NCBI GenBank assembly: GCA_046728115.1
Contig: JBKPDW010000541.1
Span: 1 to 6,851, forward strand
DNA: 6,851 nt
Direction: 5' to 3'
Source of the DNA: CAVSWN01 sp046728115
Lineage (GTDB): Bacteria; Acidobacteriota; Vicinamibacteria; Vicinamibacterales; CAVVIG01
Shown: one piece after another, positions 1 to 5,487 of the stretch
Layout: each line of letters begins with the position of its first letter
How positions within the stretch are numbered: the stretch's first letter is position 1
Notes under the pieces: generated by a model
Told to the model about the DNA's origin: nothing
Seen by the model: only the letters and a program-made list of their open reading frames with translations
The model's database searches: none
Made by a program: the position numbers and the translations under genes

Positions 1-1068
1 TCGCCGGACACGGTCCGCAACGTCGCCCGCAGCGTCATCGGTCGAAACGCGTTCGACACGGAGATGATCTGGCAGGCCGTCTACATGGACGGGTTCTACG
101 CTCCCGGCAAGGAACGGCTGCACGCACTCGGCGCCATCGACCTTGCCTTGTGGGACATCAAAGGGAAGGCGCTGAACGCGCCACTTTACCAATTGTTCGG
201 CGGGAAGGCGCGCGAGCACATCGAGCTCTACGCGACGTCCGGTCTGCCCCAGGGCCTGGTGCCCCCGGCCGAGGCGGCAGCGATGGGCTTGAAAGAGCGC
301 GCGGCCGCGACGATGGCGGCCGGTTATCGCGTGTACCGCGTGGACAGCGACATTGTGCCATCCGGCGCTCCCGCCGCTGCGCGAAGCGGCCGAGGCACGA
401 CCTTCGATTCGCGGTCGCACATCCGGTTGATCGGTCAAGCGGTCGAGCAGATGCGCGACGGCGTCGGCCCTGACGGTAACTGGATGATCGACCTGCACCA
501 GAAATTCGACTTCCACGAGGCCGTGGAAGTGTGCAGGCTCATGGAGCCCTACCGGCCGTTCTGCGTGGAAGACCCGGTCCGCGAGGAGCAGTTCCGCACG
601 CAGATCCCGAAGCTTCGGCTGCTGACGAGCGTGCCGCTGGCGCCCGGCGAGGAGTGGGGGACGAGGTCCGAATTCAGTCCCCTCGTCGAGCAGCGGGACA
701 TCGACTTCGCGCGCGCGTCATTGCCGAATGTGGGCGGCATCACGGAGATGCTCAAGATCATGGCGCTCTGCGACACCCACAAGGTGGGCATCGTGCCGCA
801 TTTCACCGGCCCGATCGCGACAGTGGGTCACATGCACACGATGATGGCGTTCCCCGGTCAAGTCCTCATGGAGTACAACCAGGGTGAGCGCCCGGTCCCG
901 TACATGCCCGAGTTCCTGGAGTGCCGGAACGGCAAGGTCTGGCCGAACGACCGCCCCGGCCTTGGCGTAAGCGTCGACGAAAAACAGCTCACGTTTGTCG
1001 AGGCGATGACCGAGTCTGCGCCAGGGTCGACCCAGCGACGGCTCGACGGATCGTTGACTCACTGGTAG
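1..1068 (+). CDS. Enolase-superfamily sugar-acid dehydratase (galactonate dehydratase-like), 5' end missing
   Basis: The frame is open from base 1 to a TAG at 1066-1068, giving 355 visible residues. The true start lies upstream; the ATG at 64 is internal, because the frame continues before it. The segment near 124-207 (GAIDLALWDIKGKAL, then LFGG) is the end of the capping domain of the mandelate racemase/muconate lactonizing group. The barrel shows Asp (490-492) and His (496-498) in IDLHQKFD, Glu (568-570) in FCVEDP, Glu (649-651) in APGEEW, His (799-801) in VPHFTGPIATVGH and Glu (871-873) in LMEYNQ. This order matches D-galactonate-type acid-sugar dehydratases: three carboxylate Mg ligands and two His acid/base residues. 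Such enzymes remove water from an aldonate to give a 2-keto-3-deoxy acid in the cytoplasm. The usual Lys on the second barrel strand is Arg (GYRVYRVD, 322-345). The exact substrate cannot be read. The family call is firm; the dehydratase subclass is likely. Confidence 0.88.
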   Translation, partial: SPDTVRNVARSVIGRNAFDTEMIWQAVYMDGFYAPGKERLHALGAIDLALWDIKGKALNAPLYQLFGGKAREHIELYATSGLPQGLVPPAEAAAMGLKERAAATMAAGYRVYRVDSDIVPSGAPAAARSGRGTTFDSRSHIRLIGQAVEQMRDGVGPDGNWMIDLHQKFDFHEAVEVCRLMEPYRPFCVEDPVREEQFRTQIPKLRLLTSVPLAPGEEWGTRSEFSPLVEQRDIDFARASLPNVGGITEMLKIMALCDTHKVGIVPHFTGPIATVGHMHTMMAFPGQVLMEYNQGERPVPYMPEFLECRNGKVWPNDRPGLGVSVDEKQLTFVEAMTESAPGSTQRRLDGSLTHW

Positions 1069-1083
1069 TCGGCGGACGATAGG

Positions 1084-1356
1084 TCATCGCCCGTCGGCGG
1101 TAAGAACAGGCGTGATCGTGAGGTCGTCGGGCTGCGTGAGGCCTGCCGCTCTCATGCCCTCGGCGAGCGCAGCTGTCGAGAACGAACGGAAGGCCTCCTC
1201 ACTCGGCCAAAAGTCCACGACCGCGATGCCGTCCGGCACCTCGCGTCCGGAATGAAACAGCAGGCCCGCCGAGCGGGCCATCGCGAGCATCTGTCCGTGC
1301 AGCCGCTGATAGGTCGCGACGTCCGTCTTGATCGTCAAAGTGACCATCACCGCCAT
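1084..1356 (-). CDS. Small dimeric alpha/beta-barrel protein (antibiotic biosynthesis monooxygenase-like)
   Basis: A 90-residue protein. I chose the ATG at 1354-1356 because AAGGGG sits six bases upstream on the minus strand. A start at 1404 would only add an Arg-rich tail (MATRRRR...) with no domain. The predicted order is strand (VMVTLTIKT), helix (ATYQRLHGQMLAMA), strand (GLLFHSGRE), strand (GIAVVDFWPS), helix (EEAFRSFSTAALAEGMRAAG) and strand (LTITPVL). This is the ferredoxin-like fold of the dimeric alpha/beta-barrel superfamily, to which ABM and Dabb proteins belong. Members include small monooxygenases and many proteins with no known reaction; no cofactor or catalytic residue can be assigned here. 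It converges on the dehydratase with only 15 bp between stop codons. The 41-bp repeat lies about 100 bp upstream of its start. Fold call moderate, function unknown. Confidence 0.75.
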   Translation of the reverse strand: MAVMVTLTIKTDVATYQRLHGQMLAMARSAGLLFHSGREVPDGIAVVDFWPSEEAFRSFSTAALAEGMRAAGLTQPDDLTITPVLTADGR

Positions 1357-1459
1357 CGTTTTCCCCTTTTGTCTATGTCCGATTCGCCGTCGCCGTGTGG
1401 CCACGCCGTCGCCCGCTTCGCCGCATGATGGTGCTTACCTCAGCGAAGGACGAGTATTC

Positions 1460-1500
1460 TACGCCGCGAGGTGCACAATCCCGCGGATGGTGACCGTAGG
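1460..1500. repeat. 41-bp intergenic repeat, copy 1
   Basis: Aligned without gaps to 5299-5339 it matches at 36 of 41 positions. The invariant blocks are AGGTGCACAAT, CCGCGGATGGT and ACCGTA. Three hexamers in it are self-complementary (GTGCAC, CCGCGG, and the GGTGACC/GGTCACC block in near-palindromic form). Both copies have the same orientation and lie upstream of a leftward gene, here the 90-residue barrel protein whose start is 103 bp away. Read on the minus strand, the end nearest the gene leads into TAGAAT, a plausible -10 box, but no -35 box sits at normal spacing. On the plus strand it reads CACAAT, then seven bases, then ATG-GTG-ACC-GTA, like a leaderless gene start with nothing after it. 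Its nature is undetermined. Confidence 0.75.
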
Positions 1501-1571
1501 TATTGCGGCCCCCTGGGCCCGCCGATTTCCTAGCGTGAGCTGAGGATTCCGCGCGCTTATCGGGTCGAGTG

Positions 1572-1588
1572 GCGGCGAAATTCGCCGC
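1572..1588. promoter_or_regulatory. 17-bp inverted repeat, possible operator
   Basis: GCGGCGAA and TTCGCCGC are perfect 8-bp arms around a single central A. The site lies about 120 bp upstream of the rightward start at 1710 and in the divergent region of two genes. The size suits a dimeric DNA-binding regulator. No regulator is encoded in the visible neighbourhood, so this is structural evidence only. Confidence 0.3.
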
Positions 1589-1646
1589 GCTATCGCCAAT
1601 TCATCGCCTTCTCTTCAGAGCAGCCTGCAGCGACGTCGCCAGCCGT

Positions 1647-1658
1647 GCGTGATCACGC
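1647..1658. promoter_or_regulatory. 12-bp perfect palindrome GCGTGATCACGC
   Basis: The 12 bases equal their own reverse complement. The site ends 25 bp before the CATAAT box at 1684, so it would abut or cover the -35 region of that promoter and could act as a repressor site. Function is inferred from position alone. Confidence 0.3.
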
Positions 1659-1683
1659 CGTTCCGTTTTGATGGCAACTTACA

Positions 1684-1689
1684 CATAAT
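1684..1689 (+). promoter_or_regulatory. Possible -10 box (CATAAT) for the 1710 gene
   Basis: CATAAT differs from TATAAT at one base and lies 20 bp before the GTG start, just ahead of the ribosome-binding site at 1696-1702. The hexamer 17 bp upstream (TTCCGT, 1661-1666) is a poor -35 match, so an activator would be needed if this promoter works at all. Confidence 0.3.
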
Positions 1690-1709
1690 GCCCGAGGGAG
1701 GACCCAGCC

Positions 1710-2001
1710 GTGCATGCCTCTGCGATCGCGATCGTCACGATCGTGCTGAGCGGGCCGCTCGCGGCCCAGTGGCTGACGTACCAGACTCCGGGAATCCCGC
1801 GCACGCCGGAGGGGAAGCCAAACCTGTCCGCACCCACGCCGCGCACGCCCGATGGCACGCCCGATCTCTCCGGCCTGTTTGCAACGTCCAGCACGCTGTT
1901 TTCCGGCTTGAGCGGCCTCGGCGTCGAGTTCATCGAAGGCGGCGCCGGGCGGGCTCTATGTGAAGCACGTCTCGGGCGATTACCGGTTCGCACGAAAGTA
2001 G
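1710..2001 (+). pseudogene. Truncated, frameshifted TPDG-family secreted protein
   Basis: The start is well formed: GGGAGGA (1696-1702) lies seven bases before a GTG at 1710. It begins with a hydrophobic signal peptide (HASAIAIVTIVLSGPLAAQ) followed by WLTYQTPGIPRTPEGKPNL and the related RTPDGTPDLSGLF. That motif also occurs in the intact 300-residue protein at 4272-5174 (RTPDGQPDLQGIW), so both belong to one secreted family. After about residue 75 the frame changes character. A shift of one base near 1938 restores a protein-like ending, GGLYVKHVSGDYRFARK, that stops at TAG 1999-2001; the original frame instead runs to TGA at 2007-2009 through unlikely sequence. Even joined, the product is only about 97 residues, far below the full-length relative. 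I read it as an internal deletion plus a frameshift. It could instead be a short 99-residue secreted protein. Confidence 0.55.
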
Positions 2002-2021
2002 AGTGTTGAGTGAAACAGCTC

Positions 2022-2054
2022 CTCCGAAATGGAGTCACGGTTTGCGGAACCGTG
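2022..2054. terminator. Two tandem hairpins after the decayed gene
   Basis: CTCC (2022-2025) pairs with GGAG (2031-2034) across five bases, and CACGGTT (2036-2042) pairs perfectly with AACCGTG (2048-2054) across a five-base loop. The second stem, 7 bp with a short loop, is the convincing one. No T-run follows, so this is not a standard intrinsic terminator. It may be a leftover 3' structure of the 1710 gene. Confidence 0.35.
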
Positions 2055-2086
2055 TAGCGGATACCGATACCGGTGCGCGGGCCTGA

Positions 2087-2230
2087 GGAAGCACTGCCGT
2101 CCCGAGGCGACGCGACGTCGCGTACTACGTTCTCGACGGCGGCGACGAGCCACTGGCTGCGGCCGAGCCAGTGCTGCGGGGGCAGCTGCTCGAAATCGGC
2201 GGCCAGACCGATTTCTACGCAGCGGGTTAA
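2087..2230 (+). pseudogene. Orphan C-terminal coding remnant
   Basis: The frame ending in TAA at 2228-2230 reads DVAYYVLDGGDEPLAAAEP followed by VLRGQLLEIGGQTDFYAAG. Nearly every codon ends in G or C, as in the intact genes nearby, and the residue mix is that of a normal soluble protein. There is no credible start: the same frame has a TGA at 2084-2086, and a neighbouring frame supplies similarly plausible residues just upstream. This suggests a frameshifted 3' end of a lost gene. I do not recognise the family. A chance open frame remains possible given its 40-residue length. Confidence 0.35.
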
Positions 2231-2237
2231 ACCGCGG

Positions 2238-2261
2238 GACCCTTCGATCCGTCAAAGGGTC
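2238..2261. other. Hairpin directly before the DUF4097 gene's ribosome-binding site
   Basis: GACCCTT (2238-2244) and AAGGGTC (2255-2261) form a perfect 7-bp stem with a ten-base loop. It begins seven bases after the TAA of the preceding remnant and ends at the base before the GGAGGG ribosome-binding site (2262-2267). It could be the old terminator of the lost gene, an operator, or a 5' leader structure that affects ribosome access to the next gene. Confidence 0.4.
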
Positions 2262-2273
2262 GGAGGGTTCCAC

Positions 2274-3077
2274 ATGATCCGCCGCCTCGCCGTGACCGCC
2301 ACACTCGCCGCGGTGCTTGTCGCCGCCGGCTCGGCCCAAACGCGCGATCGCCGTTCGACCGGCGACCGGGACTGCTACGACGGCTGGAACGATCGCCGCG
2401 CGTCGTTCTGTGAAGTCCGCGAGGATACCATCGGCGGCGCCAACCCGATCGACGTCGACGCCAGCCCGAACGGCGCTATCGTCGTTCGCGGCTGGGACCG
2501 CGGCGACGTCCTCGTCCGCAGCAAGGTCAGGGCTCACGCCGACACCGACGCCCGGCGCCTCGTGTCGGGTGTCCGCATCGATACGCTCGGCGGCCGCATG
2601 CGCGCGGACGGCCCGGCCAGCACGGACCGCGACGAGAACTGGTCCGTCAGCTTCGAGCTGTCCGTCCCGCGCACCGCGATGCTGACGCTCAACACGAAGA
2701 ATGGCGGCATCACCATCGAAAACTTCGGCGGTACGGCGAAGTTCCACGCGCTGAACGGCGGCGTGACGCTCACCAACGTCAACGGCGACGTGCGCGGCGA
2801 GACCGCGAACGGCGGACTCACCATCGATCTGCAGGGCGATCACTGGGACGGCACCGGGCTCGATGTGGAAACGCACAACGGCGGGGTGAAGCTGACGGTT
2901 CCGTCGAATTACTCGGCGGAGCTCGAGACCGGCACCGTGAACGGCGGGCTCAAGATCGACTTCCCGATCACCGTGAGCGGGCGCATCTCGCGCCACCTGA
3001 CGACGACGCTCGGCGCGGGCGGCCCGAGGATCCGCGCCATGACGACCAATGGCGGCGTCACGGTCCGCCGCCGCTAG
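2274..3077 (+). CDS. Secreted DUF4097-type beta-repeat protein
   Basis: A 267-residue protein. The ATG at 2274 is chosen because GGAGGG lies six bases upstream and because it starts a signal peptide (MIRRLAVTATLAAVLVAAGSA, probable cleavage after residue 21). The open frame extends further 5' but only through the decayed remnant. After a Cys-containing linker (Cys34, Cys46) the protein consists of short beta strands with a recurring NGG turn at residues 143, 161, 179, 202, 223 and 259, each followed by a strand such as ITIEN, VTLTN or LTIDL. This is typical of DUF4097 or putative-adhesin beta-helix domains, which are usually exported in Gram-negative bacteria and have no proven general function. 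No sortase motif or outer-membrane anchor is seen. It stands alone, converging on the reductase with stop codons three bases apart. Confidence 0.85.
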   Translation: MIRRLAVTATLAAVLVAAGSAQTRDRRSTGDRDCYDGWNDRRASFCEVREDTIGGANPIDVDASPNGAIVVRGWDRGDVLVRSKVRAHADTDARRLVSGVRIDTLGGRMRADGPASTDRDENWSVSFELSVPRTAMLTLNTKNGGITIENFGGTAKFHALNGGVTLTNVNGDVRGETANGGLTIDLQGDHWDGTGLDVETHNGGVKLTVPSNYSAELETGTVNGGLKIDFPITVSGRISRHLTTTLGAGGPRIRAMTTNGGVTVRRR

Positions 3078-3080
3078 AAG

Positions 3081-4106
3081 CTACACGATTCCGAACTGTA
3101 GGAGGCTTTCGGCCGTCGCGACAATCGCGTCTTCTCGTGCGCGCGGGTTCCAGTCAAGCAGGTGCCGCGCTTTCGCGCTCGTCGCGTTTCGGACTTTCCC
3201 GAGCATCGGCAGCACCTGACGCATCCGTGGATCGAAAATGGCGCCGACGCGGACGATCCAGTCGGGAAGCTCGCGCGTCGGCGCATTCTTCACAGCGTCG
3301 CCGAGCCGCGACCTGAGCAGCCGGGCCATATCAAGCATCGACATCGCGTTGCCGTTTTCGGCGACGGCGATAAAGCGCTCCCCGTTCGCGGCGGAATGCG
3401 TCATCGCGCGGATATGCAGATCCGCGACGTCGCGCACGTCGACAATGGCGAAGTTGATGCGCGGGCACCCCGGCATTCCCTTCAGGAGCCGCCGCACCAT
3501 TTCCGTAGACGATGACGCGTCCGGGCCGAGCACGGGACCGAAGATGCCGGCGGGGTTGATGACCGCGAGCTCGAGCCCGCCGCCCTCCCTCCCGACGAAG
3601 TCCCATGCGGCGCGTTCGGCAATCAACTTCGACTTGACGTACGAGCTCATGTCGCCGCGATCGAGCTGCGACCAGTTGGTCTCGTCGAACGGAGCGGTCC
3701 GCGGCGGATAGCCGTAGTAGACGGCGCCGCACGACGAAGTCATGACGACGCGCTTGACGTTCGCGTCGCGTGCGGCGCGCAGCACGCGCAGTGAGCCGTC
3801 GCGCGCGGGGCCGACGACGGCTTCTTCTGACTTGCCCGCAGAGTCCGACAGCGGCGACGCCACGTGCATCACGTACTCGCAGCCTGTGACGGCTTCGCGC
3901 CAGCCCGCGTCGCTCCCGAGGTCGGCGGCGAAGAACGTCAGAGGCGCACCCGCGTCCGCTCCCGCGTTTCGGAGCATGGCTCGCACGCTCTCCTCTTTCT
4001 TCCTCGAGCGCACGGTGGTGCGGACGGCGTGGTCGGTGTTCAGGAGTTGCAGAACGACGTGGCTGCCGACGAAGCCGGAACCGCCGGTGACAAGGACAGT
4101 GCTCAT
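3081..4106 (-). CDS. Extended SDR family NAD(P)-dependent reductase (dihydroflavonol 4-reductase-like)
   Basis: A 341-residue cytoplasmic oxidoreductase of the usual length for its group. The Rossmann fold opens with VLVTGGSGFVGSH (GxxGxxG, residues 4-16). The catalytic triad is Ser124 or Ser125 in MTSSCGAVYYG, Tyr156 and Lys160 in YVKSK. Other family blocks are VMHVASP (79-85), INPAGIFGPVLGPD (183-196) and IVDVRDVADLH (221-231). Basic residues after the second strand (TTVRSRKK, 30-37) favour NADPH. Relatives reduce carbonyls of flavonoids, aldehydes or steroid-like substrates, or act as epimerases; no substrate can be assigned. The start ATG at 4104-4106 is fixed by the Rossmann motif. No clear Shine-Dalgarno sequence precedes it, only the TCAG heptad repeat, which is odd beside its neighbours. 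Confidence 0.9.
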   Translation of the reverse strand: MSTVLVTGGSGFVGSHVVLQLLNTDHAVRTTVRSRKKEESVRAMLRNAGADAGAPLTFFAADLGSDAGWREAVTGCEYVMHVASPLSDSAGKSEEAVVGPARDGSLRVLRAARDANVKRVVMTSSCGAVYYGYPPRTAPFDETNWSQLDRGDMSSYVKSKLIAERAAWDFVGREGGGLELAVINPAGIFGPVLGPDASSSTEMVRRLLKGMPGCPRINFAIVDVRDVADLHIRAMTHSAANGERFIAVAENGNAMSMLDMARLLRSRLGDAVKNAPTRELPDWIVRVGAIFDPRMRQVLPMLGKVRNATSAKARHLLDWNPRAREDAIVATAESLLQFGIV

Positions 4107-4159
4107 TCAGCGATCAGCCGCCAACCATCAGTTTTCAGCTATCAGGCAGACACTATCAT
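4107..4159. repeat. Degenerate 7-bp tandem repeat (TCAGNNN)
   Basis: TCAG occurs at 4107, 4114, 4128, 4135 and 4142, and TCAT at 4156: every one is in the same 7-base register, with only the units at 4121 and 4149 lost. On the minus strand this reads as CTGA-rich heptads (for example TAGCTGA) that end exactly at the reductase start codon. Heptanucleotide repeats of this look occur in many bacterial genomes between genes. Here they occupy the place of the ribosome-binding site. Confidence 0.65.
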
Positions 4160-4271
4160 GCTGCCAGTCGCAACGTTCGTGTACCGGAGTGTCCCGGATG
4201 AGATCAGTCCTGCGAGAAGCATCCACGAGAACCGGCGGCATGTGCCCACCGACGATCACCTCTGATGCCAG

Positions 4272-5174
4272 TTACGGCTTGGCGCTCAGTCGCAGCATGT
4301 TCTCGAGGGCGTGGTTCCCTTCATGGCATGCGTACTCGAAGATGCGATACCGCTCGTCCTTGTTCAGCGGGAACGCCACCTTCCACGGTCGGTTGTACAC
4401 GTTCGGATCGTCGATGGTGGCTTCGTACTGAATCGTGTCTTCGCTCACACGCGTCAGGCGCTCGACCACATGAGCGGCCTGGCTCAACTCGATGCCGCGC
4501 AGCCGCCCGGCCGCGGCCTGCGTCGTAATCCAGCCCTTTCCGTTGAAGTTGGTCGTCGCGATGACCAGCGTGTCGCCCTCCCAGCGACCGCGCGAGTCGC
4601 CGTCCCACGATCGCAAGAGTGGGCCGAGCGCTGGCCGGCCGTCGAGCGGAATCACCCGGGCTTCGTGAATCATCTCGGAGTGGAAAACGACGTAGCCTGG
4701 TGTCTGGATGATCTGGTGGCCGTTGTTGTAGGCGCTTGGCCACATCGATCCGGGCACGCCGCGGGTGATGCAACGCTCCCATGGCCCATAATGAGTGATG
4801 ACACCCGCGTCGAGCGCGAACGCTACGTCTCGCTTGTCGATCGCTTCCTTCTTCAGCGGCACTCTCCCGTCACGAGGATCCACCACCATCGACGGCCGCC
4901 GCGGACTGGTCGGACTGTCCTGCACCAGCCAGTCCTGCGTGCTCACGGCCGGCCCCCGCGGTGGCATTTCTTCGGGACGCAGCTGCTCGAACGTGGTCGA
5001 ATCGTAATTGGTCCATATGCCCTGCAGGTCCGGCTGGCCGTCAGGCGTTCGACTCACAGTCCATTGCTTGCCGCCAGTGTTGCGATCCGCCTGCGGTGAT
5101 GCCAAAGGAAGGGCGCGCCACGCGAGCAAGATTACGGCAATCGCAGCCACAGACCATCTCACGCGCTGGGACAT
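4272..5174 (-). CDS. Secreted TPDG-x-PDL family protein, function unknown
   Basis: A 300-residue protein. I chose the ATG at 5172-5174 because AGGAG lies seven bases upstream (5182-5186) and the export signal begins there (MSQRVRWSVAAIAVILLAWR). The start at 5222 would add 16 residues without a ribosome-binding site. After the signal comes RTPDGQPDLQGIW (42-54), then VVDPRDGRVP (97-106), ERCITRGVPG (133-142), HEARVIPLDGRP (170-181), WDGDSRGRWEGDTLVI (190-205) and an ending YACHEGNHALENML (281-294). I know this set of motifs from large families of exported proteins of about 300 residues in soil bacteria, especially Acidobacteriota, with no assigned reaction. The DPRDGRVP and WEGDTLV blocks are the most constant. 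A cut relative of its N-terminus lies at 1710. Repeat copy 2 is 124 bp upstream, so it is probably transcribed alone. Confidence 0.8.
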   Translation of the reverse strand: MSQRVRWSVAAIAVILLAWRALPLASPQADRNTGGKQWTVSRTPDGQPDLQGIWTNYDSTTFEQLRPEEMPPRGPAVSTQDWLVQDSPTSPRRPSMVVDPRDGRVPLKKEAIDKRDVAFALDAGVITHYGPWERCITRGVPGSMWPSAYNNGHQIIQTPGYVVFHSEMIHEARVIPLDGRPALGPLLRSWDGDSRGRWEGDTLVIATTNFNGKGWITTQAAAGRLRGIELSQAAHVVERLTRVSEDTIQYEATIDDPNVYNRPWKVAFPLNKDERYRIFEYACHEGNHALENMLRLSAKP

Positions 5175-5298
5175 ATGCTCACTCCTGCCGAACATCTTAG
5201 GAGGTTCGAAAGGATAGGACACGCAGCCGTTTCAACCGCGGCGGCCCACGAAGCAACGGCTGCGGCTCTCATCGCGCTCCGCAGCCCAGCAGTAATCT

Positions 5299-5339
5299 TA
5301 TGCCGCAAGGTGCACAATACCGCGGATGGTCACCGTAAG
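5299..5339. repeat. 41-bp intergenic repeat, copy 2
   Basis: Matches 1460-1500 at 36 of 41 positions in the same orientation. On the minus strand the gene-proximal end runs into TAAGAT, again a possible -10 box for the leftward gene starting at 5174. Similarity falls off at once on the right-hand side and after a few bases on the left (AGTA is shared a few bases further out with a one-base offset), so the unit is short and sharply bounded. Confidence 0.75.
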
Positions 5340-5413
5340 CCATCGAGTCGGAATCGATCGAAGGGTGAGCAGCGGGCCTGGCTACCCAACCCTTCGCGGA
5401 CGACGGCGCTGAC

Positions 5414-5464
5414 CGCACGCGTTAGCCATCCGAACGCTTCGCGCTGCGGTGGCTATCGCGTGCG
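5414..5464 (-). terminator. Long hairpin downstream of the 5488-6120 gene
   Basis: The arms 5414-5428 and 5450-5464 pair over 15 positions with a single T-T mismatch (5422/5456): CGCACGCG with CGCGTGCG, and TAGCCA with TGGCTA. The loop is 21 bases. The structure starts 23 bp past the TAG of the leftward gene, where a 3' hairpin would be expected, but no T-run follows on the minus strand. It may protect the 3' end of the message or aid termination. It resembles an integron attC fold, but the GTTRRRY core is absent. Confidence 0.5.
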
Positions 5465-5487
5465 TGCTCTAATCCTGCGCGCCCTGC

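Larger units (their letters stand above)
1357..1709. other. Non-coding interval with repeat copy 1 and two palindromes
   Basis: I see no gene supported on either strand here. The interval separates two divergent starts (1356 leftward, 1710 rightward), so it should hold promoters for both. It contains the 41-bp repeat copy at 1460-1500, a 17-bp inverted repeat at 1572-1588, a 12-bp palindrome at 1647-1658 and a possible -10 box at 1684-1689. A short frame reads through the repeat as MVTVGIAAPW... and stops at 1541-1543; nothing indicates that it is a protein. Confidence 0.6.
5175..5487. other. Non-coding interval with repeat copy 2 and a long hairpin
   Basis: No gene is supported here. It holds the upstream region of the leftward 300-residue gene, the second 41-bp repeat copy (5299-5339) and the hairpin at 5414-5464. 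A short frame starting at the ATG inside the repeat reads MVTVSHRVGIDRRV... and stops after 28 residues; it shares only MVTV with the equivalent frame of copy 1. Confidence 0.6.

Noticed and set aside
1460..1500. Standard sigma-70 promoter inside the 41-bp repeat
   Set aside because: TTGTGC and TAGAAT/TAAGAT on the minus strand are only 11 bp apart, and no -35 match occurs at 16-18 bp in either copy.
2073..2273. A longer N-terminus for the secreted repeat protein
   Set aside because: It would bury the signal peptide inside the protein, lacks a good ribosome-binding site and runs through the hairpin and the decayed remnant.
1980..2996. A 338-codon open frame on the minus strand opposite the secreted repeat protein
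   Set aside because: It is antisense to a gene with a signal peptide, a ribosome-binding site and clear repeats; its translation is Arg/Ala/Val-rich without motifs, as expected for the opposite strand of GC-rich coding DNA.
2700..3065. Recurring AAYGGCGG DNA repeats resembling a CRISPR or tandem array
   Set aside because: They encode the NGG turns of the beta-repeat protein, in frame, with variable spacing and no spacers.
4311..5099. A 262-codon plus-strand frame opposite the 300-residue secreted protein
   Set aside because: It has no ribosome-binding site or domain, and it mirrors the codon bias of the minus-strand gene that has family motifs throughout.
5414..5464. Integron attC site
   Set aside because: The fold is attC-like, but the GTTRRRY core is not present and no integron gene is nearby.
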